Source of the DNA: a bacterium
GTDB taxonomy: Bacteria > Bacteroidota > Bacteroidia > NS11-12g > UBA955
Length of the DNA: 42,259 bases
Assembly: GCA_029945665.1 (NCBI GenBank)
Contig: JAQSCZ010000022.1
Location: 1 to 42,259 of the forward strand
Direction: 5' to 3'
Shown here: positions 15,155 to 23,591 of the stretch, piece after piece
How positions within the stretch are numbered: the first letter of the stretch is position 1
How the letters are laid out: the number at the start of each line of letters is the position of its first letter
Program-made: the position numbers and the translations under genes
Notes under the pieces: generated by a model
The model's database searches: none
What the model saw: the letters and a program-made list of their open reading frames with translations, nothing else
Told to the model about the DNA's origin: nothing

Positions 15155-16264
15155 TTAAACTGTAAAATATCCTCCTTTAGCTAATTCAATAATAAGTTTT
15201 CTGAAATTTGGATCCTTATCATGAATCGCCTTTTTTCTCATCATCTTTACTTCATTTGCGGTTTGCGGACTATAAAACCCATATTTTTCCATAATTTCGG
15301 TTAGCTTTTGCATATCTTGAACTTGGCCAATAAATTCATCAGCATATTTTACATTTTCACTGCTAAAGGCTTCATATTTTATTTTATCTTTTAGATATTT
15401 GGTTATTGTTCCGGGCTTACCCAATATCCAATCCTCAGAACCTTTGTCTACACCTCTATTAACATTAATCGCAAACCAATTGTCTCTTTCCTGACGAAAC
15501 AGATGTGTATCAATACTATCAACTGTATTTGGAAATATTACCAAATAGTGCTGATTATCTAAAGGCAATTCAATCATATTAGTTGGATCAAAAACATCAA
15601 ATTTATGCAATTCTATACTATGAATTATTACTGGATTATCAGAGGAAATTAATTCTACATCTCCATTGATTTTATATACAGTAAGTCCTGCCTCTTGTTT
15701 GAAATTTACAAATTCATGCCATTCCTTAAGATGATTTTGCAGAAAATTAAACTTATTCTTTATTTTATAATGTTCTAAAATACTTTCAACATTATCAACA
15801 TGAAAGTCAAGTTCAAATTCTTGATGTGTAAATTTTACATTTCCTTTTTTATCACAATGACGAGTCATTGCATATTTAATAATCGCCTTAATCCTTGATG
15901 AATTAATATTTAAGAACTTTGGGGTTCGAAAAAACAAACTCAATGTGGTCATCAGTATTTTTTTTCTTTCCTCCTTTGTTAATCGCATTTTGTCTGGCGA
16001 TGTTAGCATTTGATATACTTCAGGATAAACTCCGTCTACTTCATTTGCATAGTATCTCTCTATTTTATATTTGTCATCACCTTCAATATGCGGAATAGTA
16101 TATAAGTTCTTATTAACGCATATATCTTTTGTACTTAAAAGTTTTGACCTTGGAATTTCTTCATTCTTCAATTTTCCTTCTACCCAATGTTTCCCATTTT
16201 CTACTACAGCAAAATTGTTAAGGTAAGATCTTGGGATGAAGTGTTGATGTGTTGGTCCAGACAT
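15155..16264 (-). CDS. DUF4238 family protein
   Basis: The chosen start is the ATG at 16264, giving MSGPTHQHFIPRSYLNNF, the conserved opening of DUF4238 proteins; a longer frame reaching 16405 adds 47 residues that do not look conserved. Length is then 369 aa. The HxHFIPRxYLxxF motif and a later GDVELISSDNPVI / PLDNQHYLVIFP region (roughly residues 200-250) are the family landmarks. DUF4238 proteins are sporadic in bacteria and often sit in accessory regions; function is unknown. It is the last island gene before the tRNA-Arg gene and is followed on its own strand by the excisionase-like HTH. Confidence 0.8.
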   Translation of the reverse strand: MSGPTHQHFIPRSYLNNFAVVENGKHWVEGKLKNEEIPRSKLLSTKDICVNKNLYTIPHIEGDDKYKIERYYANEVDGVYPEVYQMLTSPDKMRLTKEERKKILMTTLSLFFRTPKFLNINSSRIKAIIKYAMTRHCDKKGNVKFTHQEFELDFHVDNVESILEHYKIKNKFNFLQNHLKEWHEFVNFKQEAGLTVYKINGDVELISSDNPVIIHSIELHKFDVFDPTNMIELPLDNQHYLVIFPNTVDSIDTHLFRQERDNWFAINVNRGVDKGSEDWILGKPGTITKYLKDKIKYEAFSSENVKYADEFIGQVQDMQKLTEIMEKYGFYSPQTANEVKMMRKKAIHDKDPNFRKLIIELAKGGYFTV

Positions 16265-16429
16265 AGCATTATAAATATTAAAATCAATTTTATTGCAATA
16301 GCTAGACCAAATCAACTTAAATGTCAAATTGTCTCTCAATGGAAATTTATTTTCAAAGGTAATAGACGAGTTTATTGAATTTAAACTATTCATCCCCTTA
16401 AACATCCCCTCATAAAAATTAATTTAATT

Positions 16430-16464
16430 AAAATGGCTGTAAATCAATTGATTACAGCCATTTT
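16430..16464 (-). terminator. Hairpin terminator downstream of tRNA-Arg
   Basis: AAAATGGCTGT (16430-16440) pairs perfectly with ACAGCCATTTT (16454-16464), and the loop contains a further palindrome (AATCAATTGATT). It lies 4 bp beyond the 3' end of the minus-strand tRNA-Arg and is followed, reading leftwards, by an A/T-rich tract. It probably ends the tRNA transcript. Confidence 0.75.
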
Positions 16465-16468
16465 ACAG

Positions 16469-16542
16469 TGATCCCAACAGGATTCGAACCTGTGACCTAC
16501 AGATTAGAAATCTGTTGCTCTATCCAGCTGAGCTATAGGACC
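16469..16542 (-). tRNA. tRNA-Arg (anticodon TCT)
   Basis: Read on the minus strand it begins GGTCCTATAGCTCAGC, has an anticodon arm ACAGA-TTTCTAA-TCTGT (anticodon TCT), the T-loop GGTTCGAATCC and a 3' acceptor strand TGGGATC with discriminator A. CCA is not encoded. The acceptor stem pairs with two G-T wobbles. Its 3' end faces the defence island, the orientation usual for tRNA genes used as integration targets. Confidence 0.95.
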
Positions 16543-16555
16543 ATGCTCTTAAATT

Positions 16556-16589
16556 AAAAAATCCGTCCGCCTCAGGCGGACGGATTTTT
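16556..16589. terminator. Perfect palindrome between tRNA-Pro and tRNA-Arg
   Basis: AAAAATCCGTCCGCC pairs with GGCGGACGGATTTTT around a TCA loop (about 16556-16588). GC-rich stem with flanking A and T tracts on both sides makes it a bidirectional rho-independent terminator, or a mobile hairpin repeat in the tRNA spacer. Confidence 0.7.
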
Positions 16590-16595
16590 CTGTTG

Positions 16596-16669
16596 TCGGG
16601 GTGGCAGGATTTGAACCTACGACCTTCTGCTCCCAAAGCAGACGCGATACCGGGCTACGCTACACCCCG
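16596..16669 (-). tRNA. tRNA-Pro (anticodon TGG)
   Basis: On the minus strand it starts CGGGGTGTAGCGTAGCCCGG and has an anticodon arm TCTGC-TTTGGGA-GCAGA (anticodon TGG), the T-arm GTAGGTTCAAATCCTGC and a 3' strand CACCCCG with discriminator A. CCA is not encoded. The CGGGGTG start is diagnostic of bacterial tRNA-Pro. Confidence 0.95.
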
Positions 16670-17124
16670 AAAGTGTTTTTTAAGAACTGGGCTGCAAAAG
16701 TACAATTTTATTTTACTTATGCAAATTCTTTTTTAAAATATCTGTTTTTAGAGAGACTTAATGGTCTTTTACCCTCCTGATAATAAAAAACACTTTCTTT
16801 TGAGGATTACTGCATGATTCCAATGCGATGGCCTGCAGTGAAGCGTGATAACCCCTGCAACGCAGTGTTTTTATTTTAATCCGGCAAGCGCGCAAGCGCT
16901 CCTATCTAACTAAATCCTTTCTTTCGAATGGGGTAATCACTGCTTCAGTGCGGTGAGGGAGGGGTTATTGCATGATCCCAATTGGAGGGTCCTGCAATAA
17001 AGTATAGACAACCTTGCTTCGCAAGGTTATTTTTGTTTTTTATTTTGGGCAAATTCGCAAGCGATTTGCCCAACTAAAAACAAAAAACCCTTTTCGTTAG
17101 AAAAGGGTTGTCTATACTTTGTTG
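16670..17124. repeat. Palindrome-rich tRNA spacer with nested hairpins
   Basis: No gene is visible in these 455 bp. There are two related units. Unit A (about 16782-16875) has outer arms AATAAAAAACACT / AGTGTTTTTATT and an inner ACTGCA / TGCAGT hairpin. Unit B (about 16964-17125) has an inner TTATTGCA / TGCAATAA hairpin. It also has 20-bp outer inverted arms (16994-17013 and 17106-17125, one mismatch) that enclose three perfect or near-perfect hairpins at 17010-17028, 17047-17071 and 17086-17109. The core of A (16805-16845) and B (16964-17005) is alignable, with about three quarters of bases identical by eye. Confidence 0.75.
16950..16963. repeat. 14-bp direct copy of the tRNA-Ser 3' end
   Basis: GCGGTGAGGGAGGG here repeats exactly at 17124-17137, where it covers the 3' end of the tRNA-Ser gene. 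The two copies bracket 160 bp of hairpin-rich DNA, as expected of att-like repeats left by integration at a tRNA 3' end. Confidence 0.65.
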
Positions 17125-17211
<87 letters not shown>

Positions 17212-17453
17212 CTTTTTAAGGGATTGCAAAAGTAAGATTTTTATCAAAAAAACAAAAAGTATTTTTTAATTAAATGTTTCCAAATGCTTTTAAACGAATT
17301 TTTGAACATTTTTTTTTAAGTCTTTTGTTGGCTTGTAATAAGTTATAACCACAACTAGACAATGCTGCACATCCTGTAGATTAAAATGCTAAATCGTGTG
17401 CGTTTTATTTCTTTTTTCTTTGTAATATTGAACTTTATTTCCCCTTATTTATA
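17212..17453. other. Spacer between tRNA-Ser and the AAA+ gene
   Basis: AT-rich, no gene seen. It should hold the divergent promoters of the leftward tRNA cluster and of the AAA+ gene. TAATATTG near 17421 is one base off the TAnnTTTG consensus and could be the AAA+ gene's -7 element. Confidence 0.4.
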
Positions 17454-20105
17454 ATGAACTACAAGGATTGTTTAAAATTTCGAGATATCAAGACTTATGG
17501 CAGCACTGAATGGTTGGCCAATAATGCTAAAAAATACCGCTCTGTTTTCGATGAACAGGAAGCTTCTTATGTTTACTGCGAATTTTCGTTTTTTAATAAA
17601 AAGTATGACGAAGAGAACTGGGACCTTAAACTTAAACTTAAATGTTTAAACGAGCAGGACGAGGAAATATGTGAACTAAATTGCGATCGTCCAATTGATA
17701 AACGCGATAATATTGTTTTTGTGCGTGAAGGATGGGGTGTTAAAACACCGAGTACTTATTGGAAATCAGGTGTCTACCGCTGGGAAGCCTTTATCGAAGA
17801 TGAGCTTATTGGTTCAAAAAGTTTCTATATTGAACGCCAAGGTCTCGTGCGCAATGGCATCAATCCATACTTTAAAGTTGAAGCTGTAAAGTTATATGAA
17901 GGTCCTGATGCCAACATGGTACAAGGTGAACGCAAATATTACGTCGGCTTTAACGCGCTTAGTACACGCTATATTTGGATTGAAATAAATTCCAAAAATT
18001 TGGTTCGTAAGAGTACCGACTGGGCTTGCGAATTGACCTTCAATTACAAAACATCCTCAGGACATTTAAAAGGCTCTGCTTCTAAATTGTTTTTTGTAAA
18101 GCCTGATGAAGATTTCTTTAATACTACTGTTGGTTGGGGTAGCGATATGTTAGGCACTTGGGGCCGCGGTCGTTATTATATCGAAGTGGTTTTTATGGAT
18201 GAATTGGTGGCCAGTGTGCCATTCGAAGTAAGCGATGATTATATCGAAGCAGTTGAGGAAGACTTTATTCCTTTGGTGCAAACAGGTTTTTATTTCGATG
18301 CAGATTTCGATTTGTTAGATGATGATTTGGATGGCGAACCTTCTGAGAAGTCCGAGAGTGCAGGACCAGCAATACCTGATTCATACGAAAATGTGATGAA
18401 GGATTTAGATAGCATGGTGGGTTTGGATTCAATTAAAGACAAAGTAAAAGAATACACGAGTTATCTTAAATTTTTAGCATTAAGAAAAGAAAAGGGCTTG
18501 GCTGATGATGAACACATCAATTTGCACGCTGTTTTCAAAGGTAATCCTGGTACTGGTAAAACCACTGTAGCCCGTATGTTGGGTCGTATTTATAAAGAAT
18601 TGGGCTTATTGAAAAAAGGCCATGTGCATGAAGTGGATAGAGGTGATTTAGTCGCTGAATTTATTGGTCAAACAGCCCCAAAAACCAAGGAAGCAATTAA
18701 GAAAGCGAAGGATGGGATTCTATTCATTGATGAAGCTTATTCACTGGCACGCAAAGATGACGATAGCAAAGATTTCGGTAAGGAGGCCATTGAAATATTA
18801 TTAAAAGAATTAAGTGATGCCAATGATATTGCCATAATTGTAGCTGGTTATCCTGCTGAGATGGATATTTTTATGGAATCGAATCCAGGGTTGAAATCAA
18901 GGTTCACAATGACCTACGATTTTCCCGATTATGTGCCACAAGAATTGGCGCAGATAGCCACTTTTGCCTGCGAAAAACGCGGCGTGAAATTGAGTAAAGA
19001 AGCCATTGATGCTTTATACAAACATTTAGTTTCGAACTACCGTGAGCGCGATAAGTTTTTTGGCAATGCCCGCATGGTTAACTCATTAATAGATGAATTT
19101 AAAATGAATCTTGGTTTAAGAGTTATGAAAACCAAAGATCCTAAAAAATTGACAATCGAGAGTTTAAGTACCATCGAAAAAGAGGATGTAGACAGAACAT
19201 ACCTAGAGCATAAAGGTAAGCTTGCAGATATTCCGATTGATGAAGATTTATTGAAAGAATCTACGAGTAAATTAAAAAAATTAACTGGGTTACAATCTGT
19301 TAAACATGACATTGATGAATTGATTAAATTAGTGCGTTTTTATAAAGAGTCGGGCAAAAATCCGAGAGAAATATTCTCATTGCACTCCGTATTTTTAGGA
19401 AATCCTGGTACTGGTAAAACAACGGTAGCCCGTATTTTGGCGCAGATTTATAAAGCCCTTGGAATTCTTGAGCGCGGCCATTTGGTTGAATGCGATAGAC
19501 AATCCATGGTTGGTGGGTATATTGGTCAGACCGCCATTAAAACTGCTGAGATAATTGAGAAAGCCATGGGTGGCGTTTTGTTTATAGATGAAGCCTATGC
19601 ACTAACAGAAGGTGGCGGCAATGATTACGGTCGCGAAGCAGTTGAAGCATTGTTAAAAAGAATGGAAGACCAACGCGGCAAATTCATCGTAATAGCTGCT
19701 GGTTATACTCAAAATATGGAGCGTTTCTTAGAAGCCAATCCTGGCTTAAAATCGCGTTTCGATAGAACCTTTAATTTCGAAGACTTTAAACCAGATGATT
19801 TATTTGATATTGCCTTGCAACAGTTGGCCGATCATAATATTACGCCAGATGAAGAAACAAGTATTCATTTAAAAACTTACATCACATACATGTACGAAAA
19901 ACGCGATAAGTTTTTTGGAAATGGAAGAGCGGTTAGAAAAGTAGTAGAAGAAGCTGTTAAAAATCAACACTTGCGCTTGAGTGAATTGCCTAAAACAAAA
20001 AGAACACCTAAGGTTGTAGGTGCGCTCACCTTGGCTGATGTTTTAGAATTTAAGGCAGATAATATTCCAACACAAAGAACTGGTATAGGCTTTAAAATAA
20101 ATTAA
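17454..20105 (+). CDS. Tandem AAA+ ATPase (CbbX/SpoVK-like) with duplicated N-terminal domain
   Basis: The 883-aa protein has two AAA+ modules of the CbbX/SpoVK clade. Module 1 has Walker A GNPGTGKTT at about residues 363-371 and Walker B ILFIDEAYSL at about 422. Module 2 has GNPGTGKTT at about 649 and VLFIDEAYAL at about 709. Both have arginine-finger-type segments (FFGNARMVNSL and FFGNGRAVRKV), so both look active. The N-terminal 270 residues contain two beta-rich repeats, each ending in a similar stretch (SGVYRWEAFIEDELIGSKSF and GRGRYYIEVVFMDELVASVPF), followed by an acidic linker (DLLDDDLDGEPSEKSE). The protein is probably a cytoplasmic hexameric remodeller; the substrate is unknown. It overlaps the GT2 gene (TAATG). 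Confidence 0.88.
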   Translation: MNYKDCLKFRDIKTYGSTEWLANNAKKYRSVFDEQEASYVYCEFSFFNKKYDEENWDLKLKLKCLNEQDEEICELNCDRPIDKRDNIVFVREGWGVKTPSTYWKSGVYRWEAFIEDELIGSKSFYIERQGLVRNGINPYFKVEAVKLYEGPDANMVQGERKYYVGFNALSTRYIWIEINSKNLVRKSTDWACELTFNYKTSSGHLKGSASKLFFVKPDEDFFNTTVGWGSDMLGTWGRGRYYIEVVFMDELVASVPFEVSDDYIEAVEEDFIPLVQTGFYFDADFDLLDDDLDGEPSEKSESAGPAIPDSYENVMKDLDSMVGLDSIKDKVKEYTSYLKFLALRKEKGLADDEHINLHAVFKGNPGTGKTTVARMLGRIYKELGLLKKGHVHEVDRGDLVAEFIGQTAPKTKEAIKKAKDGILFIDEAYSLARKDDDSKDFGKEAIEILLKELSDANDIAIIVAGYPAEMDIFMESNPGLKSRFTMTYDFPDYVPQELAQIATFACEKRGVKLSKEAIDALYKHLVSNYRERDKFFGNARMVNSLIDEFKMNLGLRVMKTKDPKKLTIESLSTIEKEDVDRTYLEHKGKLADIPIDEDLLKESTSKLKKLTGLQSVKHDIDELIKLVRFYKESGKNPREIFSLHSVFLGNPGTGKTTVARILAQIYKALGILERGHLVECDRQSMVGGYIGQTAIKTAEIIEKAMGGVLFIDEAYALTEGGGNDYGREAVEALLKRMEDQRGKFIVIAAGYTQNMERFLEANPGLKSRFDRTFNFEDFKPDDLFDIALQQLADHNITPDEETSIHLKTYITYMYEKRDKFFGNGRAVRKVVEEAVKNQHLRLSELPKTKRTPKVVGALTLADVLEFKADNIPTQRTGIGFKIN

Positions 20106-21241
20106 TGCTACCTCTCGACCTGTCTCCCATAGCCATTGCCTTACTAGCGGGGCTTGTTATATTTGTGATTATACAATTGGTTTATCACTTGGTTGTTTTT
20201 GGAAAATTATTAAGTGTGACAAAAAGGCCCGATTATGATGGAAAATGGCAACCAGTTAGTATCATTGTTTGCGCGCAAAGTGAATTTGATAATTTGCAAT
20301 TATTGGTGCCTGCATTGTTGAATCAGCAGTACAGTGATTTTGAAATCGTATTGGTTGATGATGCCAGTTGGGACAAAACGACTTCTTATTTCGAAACTTT
20401 GCAAATTGAAGAACCACGTATAAAATCGGTTTTTATCACCGATGATATGAAGAAGAATACAAAAGGTAAAAAGTTGGCACTGACTCTTGGTATTAAAGCT
20501 GCCAAACACGAGTTGCTATTATTTACAGATGCCGATTGTCTTCCAAATTCAGAGCATTGGGTTACAGAGATGGTTAAACCATACCATACCGAACCTAATA
20601 CCCAAATTGTATTGGGATATTCACCCTTTGCAAAACGCAATTCGTTAGTCAATTTATTTGCCCAAATGGAAAATATTTTAACAGCTTGTTCTTATTTTGG
20701 TTATGCTATGAATCACAATCCATACATGGGCGTTGGCAGAAATTTAAGTTATAAGAAGTCCTTATTCTTTAGTGTGAAAGGTTTTGCAAATCACCATCAC
20801 ATTGCCTCTGGTGATGATGATTTGTTTATTCAAGATGCAGCGACTGCGCAAAACACAGCGGTATGTATAGATCCCAAAGCCTTTGTAAATACCTATTCTA
20901 AAAAAAGTTTTGGAGAATGGTATAATCAAAAGGTAAGACATAACTATGTTGGAAAGTATTACAAAAGAAAGCACCGAACGCAATTGGGCTTATTTGCAAT
21001 TACCCATGCTTTGCAATGGTTGTTTCTGATTGCATGTATTATATATGAGCCTACCCGTTATTGGAGTTTGATATTTTGGGCTCTGATTTGGTTGGTTAAA
21101 GTTCCATTGATGTATAAAATATTCAAGAAATTAAAACGCAGCAACTACGCATTCTGGTTGCCTATATTTGACTTCATCTATGTCTTTTATAATTTGGTAT
21201 TTGGAGCCGTTGCAACTTTTGGCAAACAGAAAAAATGGTAA
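20105..21241 (+). CDS. Membrane-anchored family 2 glycosyltransferase
   Basis: The 378-aa protein has an N-terminal membrane helix (about 9-33) and a GT-A glycosyltransferase domain (about 50-270). The domain shows VSIIVCAQSE, LVDDAS (D85/D86, nucleotide binding), the metal-binding TDADC (141-145), a GDDDLFIQ acceptor-site motif (about 236-243) and a KVRHNYVGKYY segment in the Q/RxxRW position. Two to three C-terminal membrane helices follow (about 295-370). It transfers a sugar to a lipid or polysaccharide acceptor at the inner membrane; the substrate cannot be read. It overlaps the AAA+ gene by 1 bp and rsmG by 7 bp, so the three genes are one transcript. Confidence 0.9.
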   Translation: MLPLDLSPIAIALLAGLVIFVIIQLVYHLVVFGKLLSVTKRPDYDGKWQPVSIIVCAQSEFDNLQLLVPALLNQQYSDFEIVLVDDASWDKTTSYFETLQIEEPRIKSVFITDDMKKNTKGKKLALTLGIKAAKHELLLFTDADCLPNSEHWVTEMVKPYHTEPNTQIVLGYSPFAKRNSLVNLFAQMENILTACSYFGYAMNHNPYMGVGRNLSYKKSLFFSVKGFANHHHIASGDDDLFIQDAATAQNTAVCIDPKAFVNTYSKKSFGEWYNQKVRHNYVGKYYKRKHRTQLGLFAITHALQWLFLIACIIYEPTRYWSLIFWALIWLVKVPLMYKIFKKLKRSNYAFWLPIFDFIYVFYNLVFGAVATFGKQKKW

Positions 21242-21858
21242 GCGCTGAAATTATATATCAATATTTTCCAAATTTAAGTGAGCATCAAAAAGCTCAGTTT
21301 GAAAAATTATATCCTTTATACGAGGCATGGAATGCTAAAATAAACGTGATATCGCGAAAGGATATCGAAGAATTGTATATACACCACGTATTGCATGCAC
21401 TGTCGATTGCTAAATTAGTGAATTTTAAAAATGTGCATTCTATTTTAGATATCGGCACAGGAGGTGGTTTCCCTGGTATACCGTTGGCTATATTGTTCCC
21501 AGATATACAATTTCATTTGGTAGATTCGATTGGCAAGAAAATTACGGTTGTTCAAGCTGTTGCCGATGATTTGGGGTTAACAAATGTTAACGCAGAGCAA
21601 GCTAGGGCCGAGCAGATAGTGGGTAAGTATGATATTGTGATGTGTCGTGCGGTTACACAATTGATAGAGTTTTATGGTTGGATAGCAAAGAATTTGAAAC
21701 CCGATTCTGAGGTAGTATGTCTAAAGGGGGGCGATTTGCATGATGAGATACAGATATTTAAATCGGCTTTTAGAAACAAAAAAGTGAAAGAATATTTTAT
21801 TTCTAGCCTTTTCGAGCATCCATTTTTTGAAACCAAGAAATTGGTATTGGTCAGGTAG
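21235..21858 (+). CDS. rsmG: 16S rRNA (guanine-527-N7) methyltransferase RsmG
   Basis: The 207-aa product matches RsmG (GidB) throughout. It has the opening WNAKINVISRKD, the SAM-binding LDIGTGGGFPGIPLAI (71-86), HLVDSIGKKITVVQAVADDLGL, and the late MCRAVTQLIEF segment. It methylates N7 of G527 in 16S rRNA using S-adenosylmethionine. Length is typical. It begins inside the end of the glycosyltransferase gene. A 182-bp gap follows before acpP. Confidence 0.95.
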   Translation: MVSAEIIYQYFPNLSEHQKAQFEKLYPLYEAWNAKINVISRKDIEELYIHHVLHALSIAKLVNFKNVHSILDIGTGGGFPGIPLAILFPDIQFHLVDSIGKKITVVQAVADDLGLTNVNAEQARAEQIVGKYDIVMCRAVTQLIEFYGWIAKNLKPDSEVVCLKGGDLHDEIQIFKSAFRNKKVKEYFISSLFEHPFFETKKLVLVR

Positions 21859-22040
21859 AAAAAAAAATAAATTCAACAAATATCCAAAACAGGGGCTCTT
21901 TATGGCTATATTGCTGTATGTTTGAGTTTGAAAATCAATTCATTTTTGAAACTTAACTAGCTGAAAAAAACCTTCTTAAAAAAAATTTGGCATTTAAGCG
22001 TAAAAAATGGTTATTTGCACCAACCAAAAATTTAAAAATC

Positions 22041-22277
22041 ATGTCAGAAGTAGCAGCAAAAGTAAAGTCAATAATCGTTGACAAATTAGGTGTAGAAGAA
22101 AGTGAAGTAACGCCTGAAGCAAGTTTCACCAACGATTTAGGTGCAGATTCATTAGATACAGTTGAATTGATCATGGAATTCGAAAAAGAATTCAATATTG
22201 CAATTCCTGATGAGCAGGCAGAAAAAATCGGTACTGTAGGTGATGCAATTACTTACATCGAAAACAATTCAAAGTAA
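22041..22277 (+). CDS. acpP: Acyl carrier protein
   Basis: The start at ATG 22041 ([12 protein letters not shown]) gives the standard 78-aa acyl carrier protein; an upstream ATG at 21987 in the same frame adds a basic stretch not found in the family. The phosphopantetheine attachment site is S37 in [15 protein letters not shown], and the chain is strongly acidic. It carries growing acyl chains as thioesters in fatty-acid synthesis. It is followed 26 bp later by fabF, the common acpP-fabF-rnc order. Confidence 0.97.
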   Translation: MSEVAAKVKSIIVDKLGVEESEVTPEASFTNDLGADSLDTVELIMEFEKEFNIAIPDEQAEKIGTVGDAITYIENNSK

Positions 22278-22303
22278 TTTATTAAATATCCTAAACCATT
22301 TAC

Positions 22304-23557
22304 ATGCAACTAAAACGTGTAGTAGTTACAGGATTGGGTGCGCTTACCCCGTTGGGCAATAACGTTCAGGATTACTGGACCGGATTGGCTAACGGAGTGA
22401 GTGGTGCCGATATGATTACGCAGTTTGATACCACCAAGTTTAAATCAAAATTTGCTTGTGAGGTAAAGAACTTCAATCCTGAAAATTTTATGGAGCGAAA
22501 AGAGGCCCGTAAAATGGACCGTTTCGCGCAGTTTGCTTCTGTTACTACAGACCAAGCTATTCTTGATTCAGGTATTGATTTAGGAAAAATCAATAAGACA
22601 AAAATAGGTGTTATCTGGGGCTCTGGTATTGGCGGACTAACTTCGTTTTTCAACGAAAGTGCCGATTATGCTAGAGGTGACGGTACGCCTCGTTTCTCAC
22701 CATTCTTTATTACCAAAATGATATCCGATATCGCTGGTGGTTTAGTGAGTATAAAATATGGTTTTGGTGGTCCCAATTATACCACTGTTTCTGCATGCGC
22801 ATCTAGTAATAACGCCCTAATAGATGCATACACCATGATACAATTGGGTAAAAGTCCAATGATTATCACAGGTGGTTCCGAAGCATGTGTTAACGAGCCT
22901 GCCGTTGGCGGTTTCGTTACAATGAAGGCGCTAAGCGAAAGAAACGATAGTCCCCAAACTGCATCAAGACCTTTTGACAAAGACAGAGATGGTTTTGTTT
23001 TAGGTGAAGGTTCAGGTGCCTTGGTTCTCGAAGAATTAGAACATGCCAAAGCAAGGGGCGCTAAAATTTATTGCGAAATAGTTGGTACTGGAATGAGTGC
23101 CGATGCATACCACATGACCGCTCCACATCCTGAAGGATTGGGTGTTATCAATGTTCTTAACTGGGCATTGGAAGACGCAAACTTAAAACCTTCTGATGTT
23201 GATTATATTAATGTTCACGGTACTTCTACACCTTTGGGTGATGTTGCCGAACTAAAAGCCATACAAGCGGTGTTTAAAGAAGATGCTTATGGATTGAACA
23301 TTAGCTCAACCAAATCAATGACTGGTCACCTTTTAGGAGGTGCTGGTGCTATTGAGGCGGTAGCTTCTATTATGGCGATGCAAAATAATTTGGTGCCGCC
23401 TACTATTAATCATTTTACCGACGACGAAAATATAGATTCAAAATTGAATTTGACATTCAATGTGGCTCAGAAAAAACAAATTGATATTGCAATAAGCAAT
23501 ACCTTTGGATTTGGAGGGCACAATGCATCTGTTATTTTTAAGCGTTACAACGGTTAA
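22304..23557 (+). CDS. fabF: 3-oxoacyl-ACP synthase II (FabF)
   Basis: This 417-aa condensing enzyme has the complete Cys-His-His triad: C165 in TVSACASSNN, H305 in NVHGTSTPLGD and H342 in SMTGHLLGGAGA, with K337 in the conserved STKSMTGH. It condenses malonyl-ACP with acyl-ACP in fatty-acid elongation. Length and motif spacing are standard for KAS II. It lies between acpP and rnc on the same strand. Confidence 0.97.
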   Translation: MQLKRVVVTGLGALTPLGNNVQDYWTGLANGVSGADMITQFDTTKFKSKFACEVKNFNPENFMERKEARKMDRFAQFASVTTDQAILDSGIDLGKINKTKIGVIWGSGIGGLTSFFNESADYARGDGTPRFSPFFITKMISDIAGGLVSIKYGFGGPNYTTVSACASSNNALIDAYTMIQLGKSPMIITGGSEACVNEPAVGGFVTMKALSERNDSPQTASRPFDKDRDGFVLGEGSGALVLEELEHAKARGAKIYCEIVGTGMSADAYHMTAPHPEGLGVINVLNWALEDANLKPSDVDYINVHGTSTPLGDVAELKAIQAVFKEDAYGLNISSTKSMTGHLLGGAGAIEAVASIMAMQNNLVPPTINHFTDDENIDSKLNLTFNVAQKKQIDIAISNTFGFGGHNASVIFKRYNG

Positions 23558-23591
23558 TCATTAATAGTATCCTCTAATCCCATTTTAAAAA

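Noticed and set aside
16265-16405. N-terminal extension of the DUF4238 protein by 47 residues
   Set aside because: The family's conserved start is MSGPTHQHFIP; the extension is low-complexity Ser/Asn and overlaps the promoter region.
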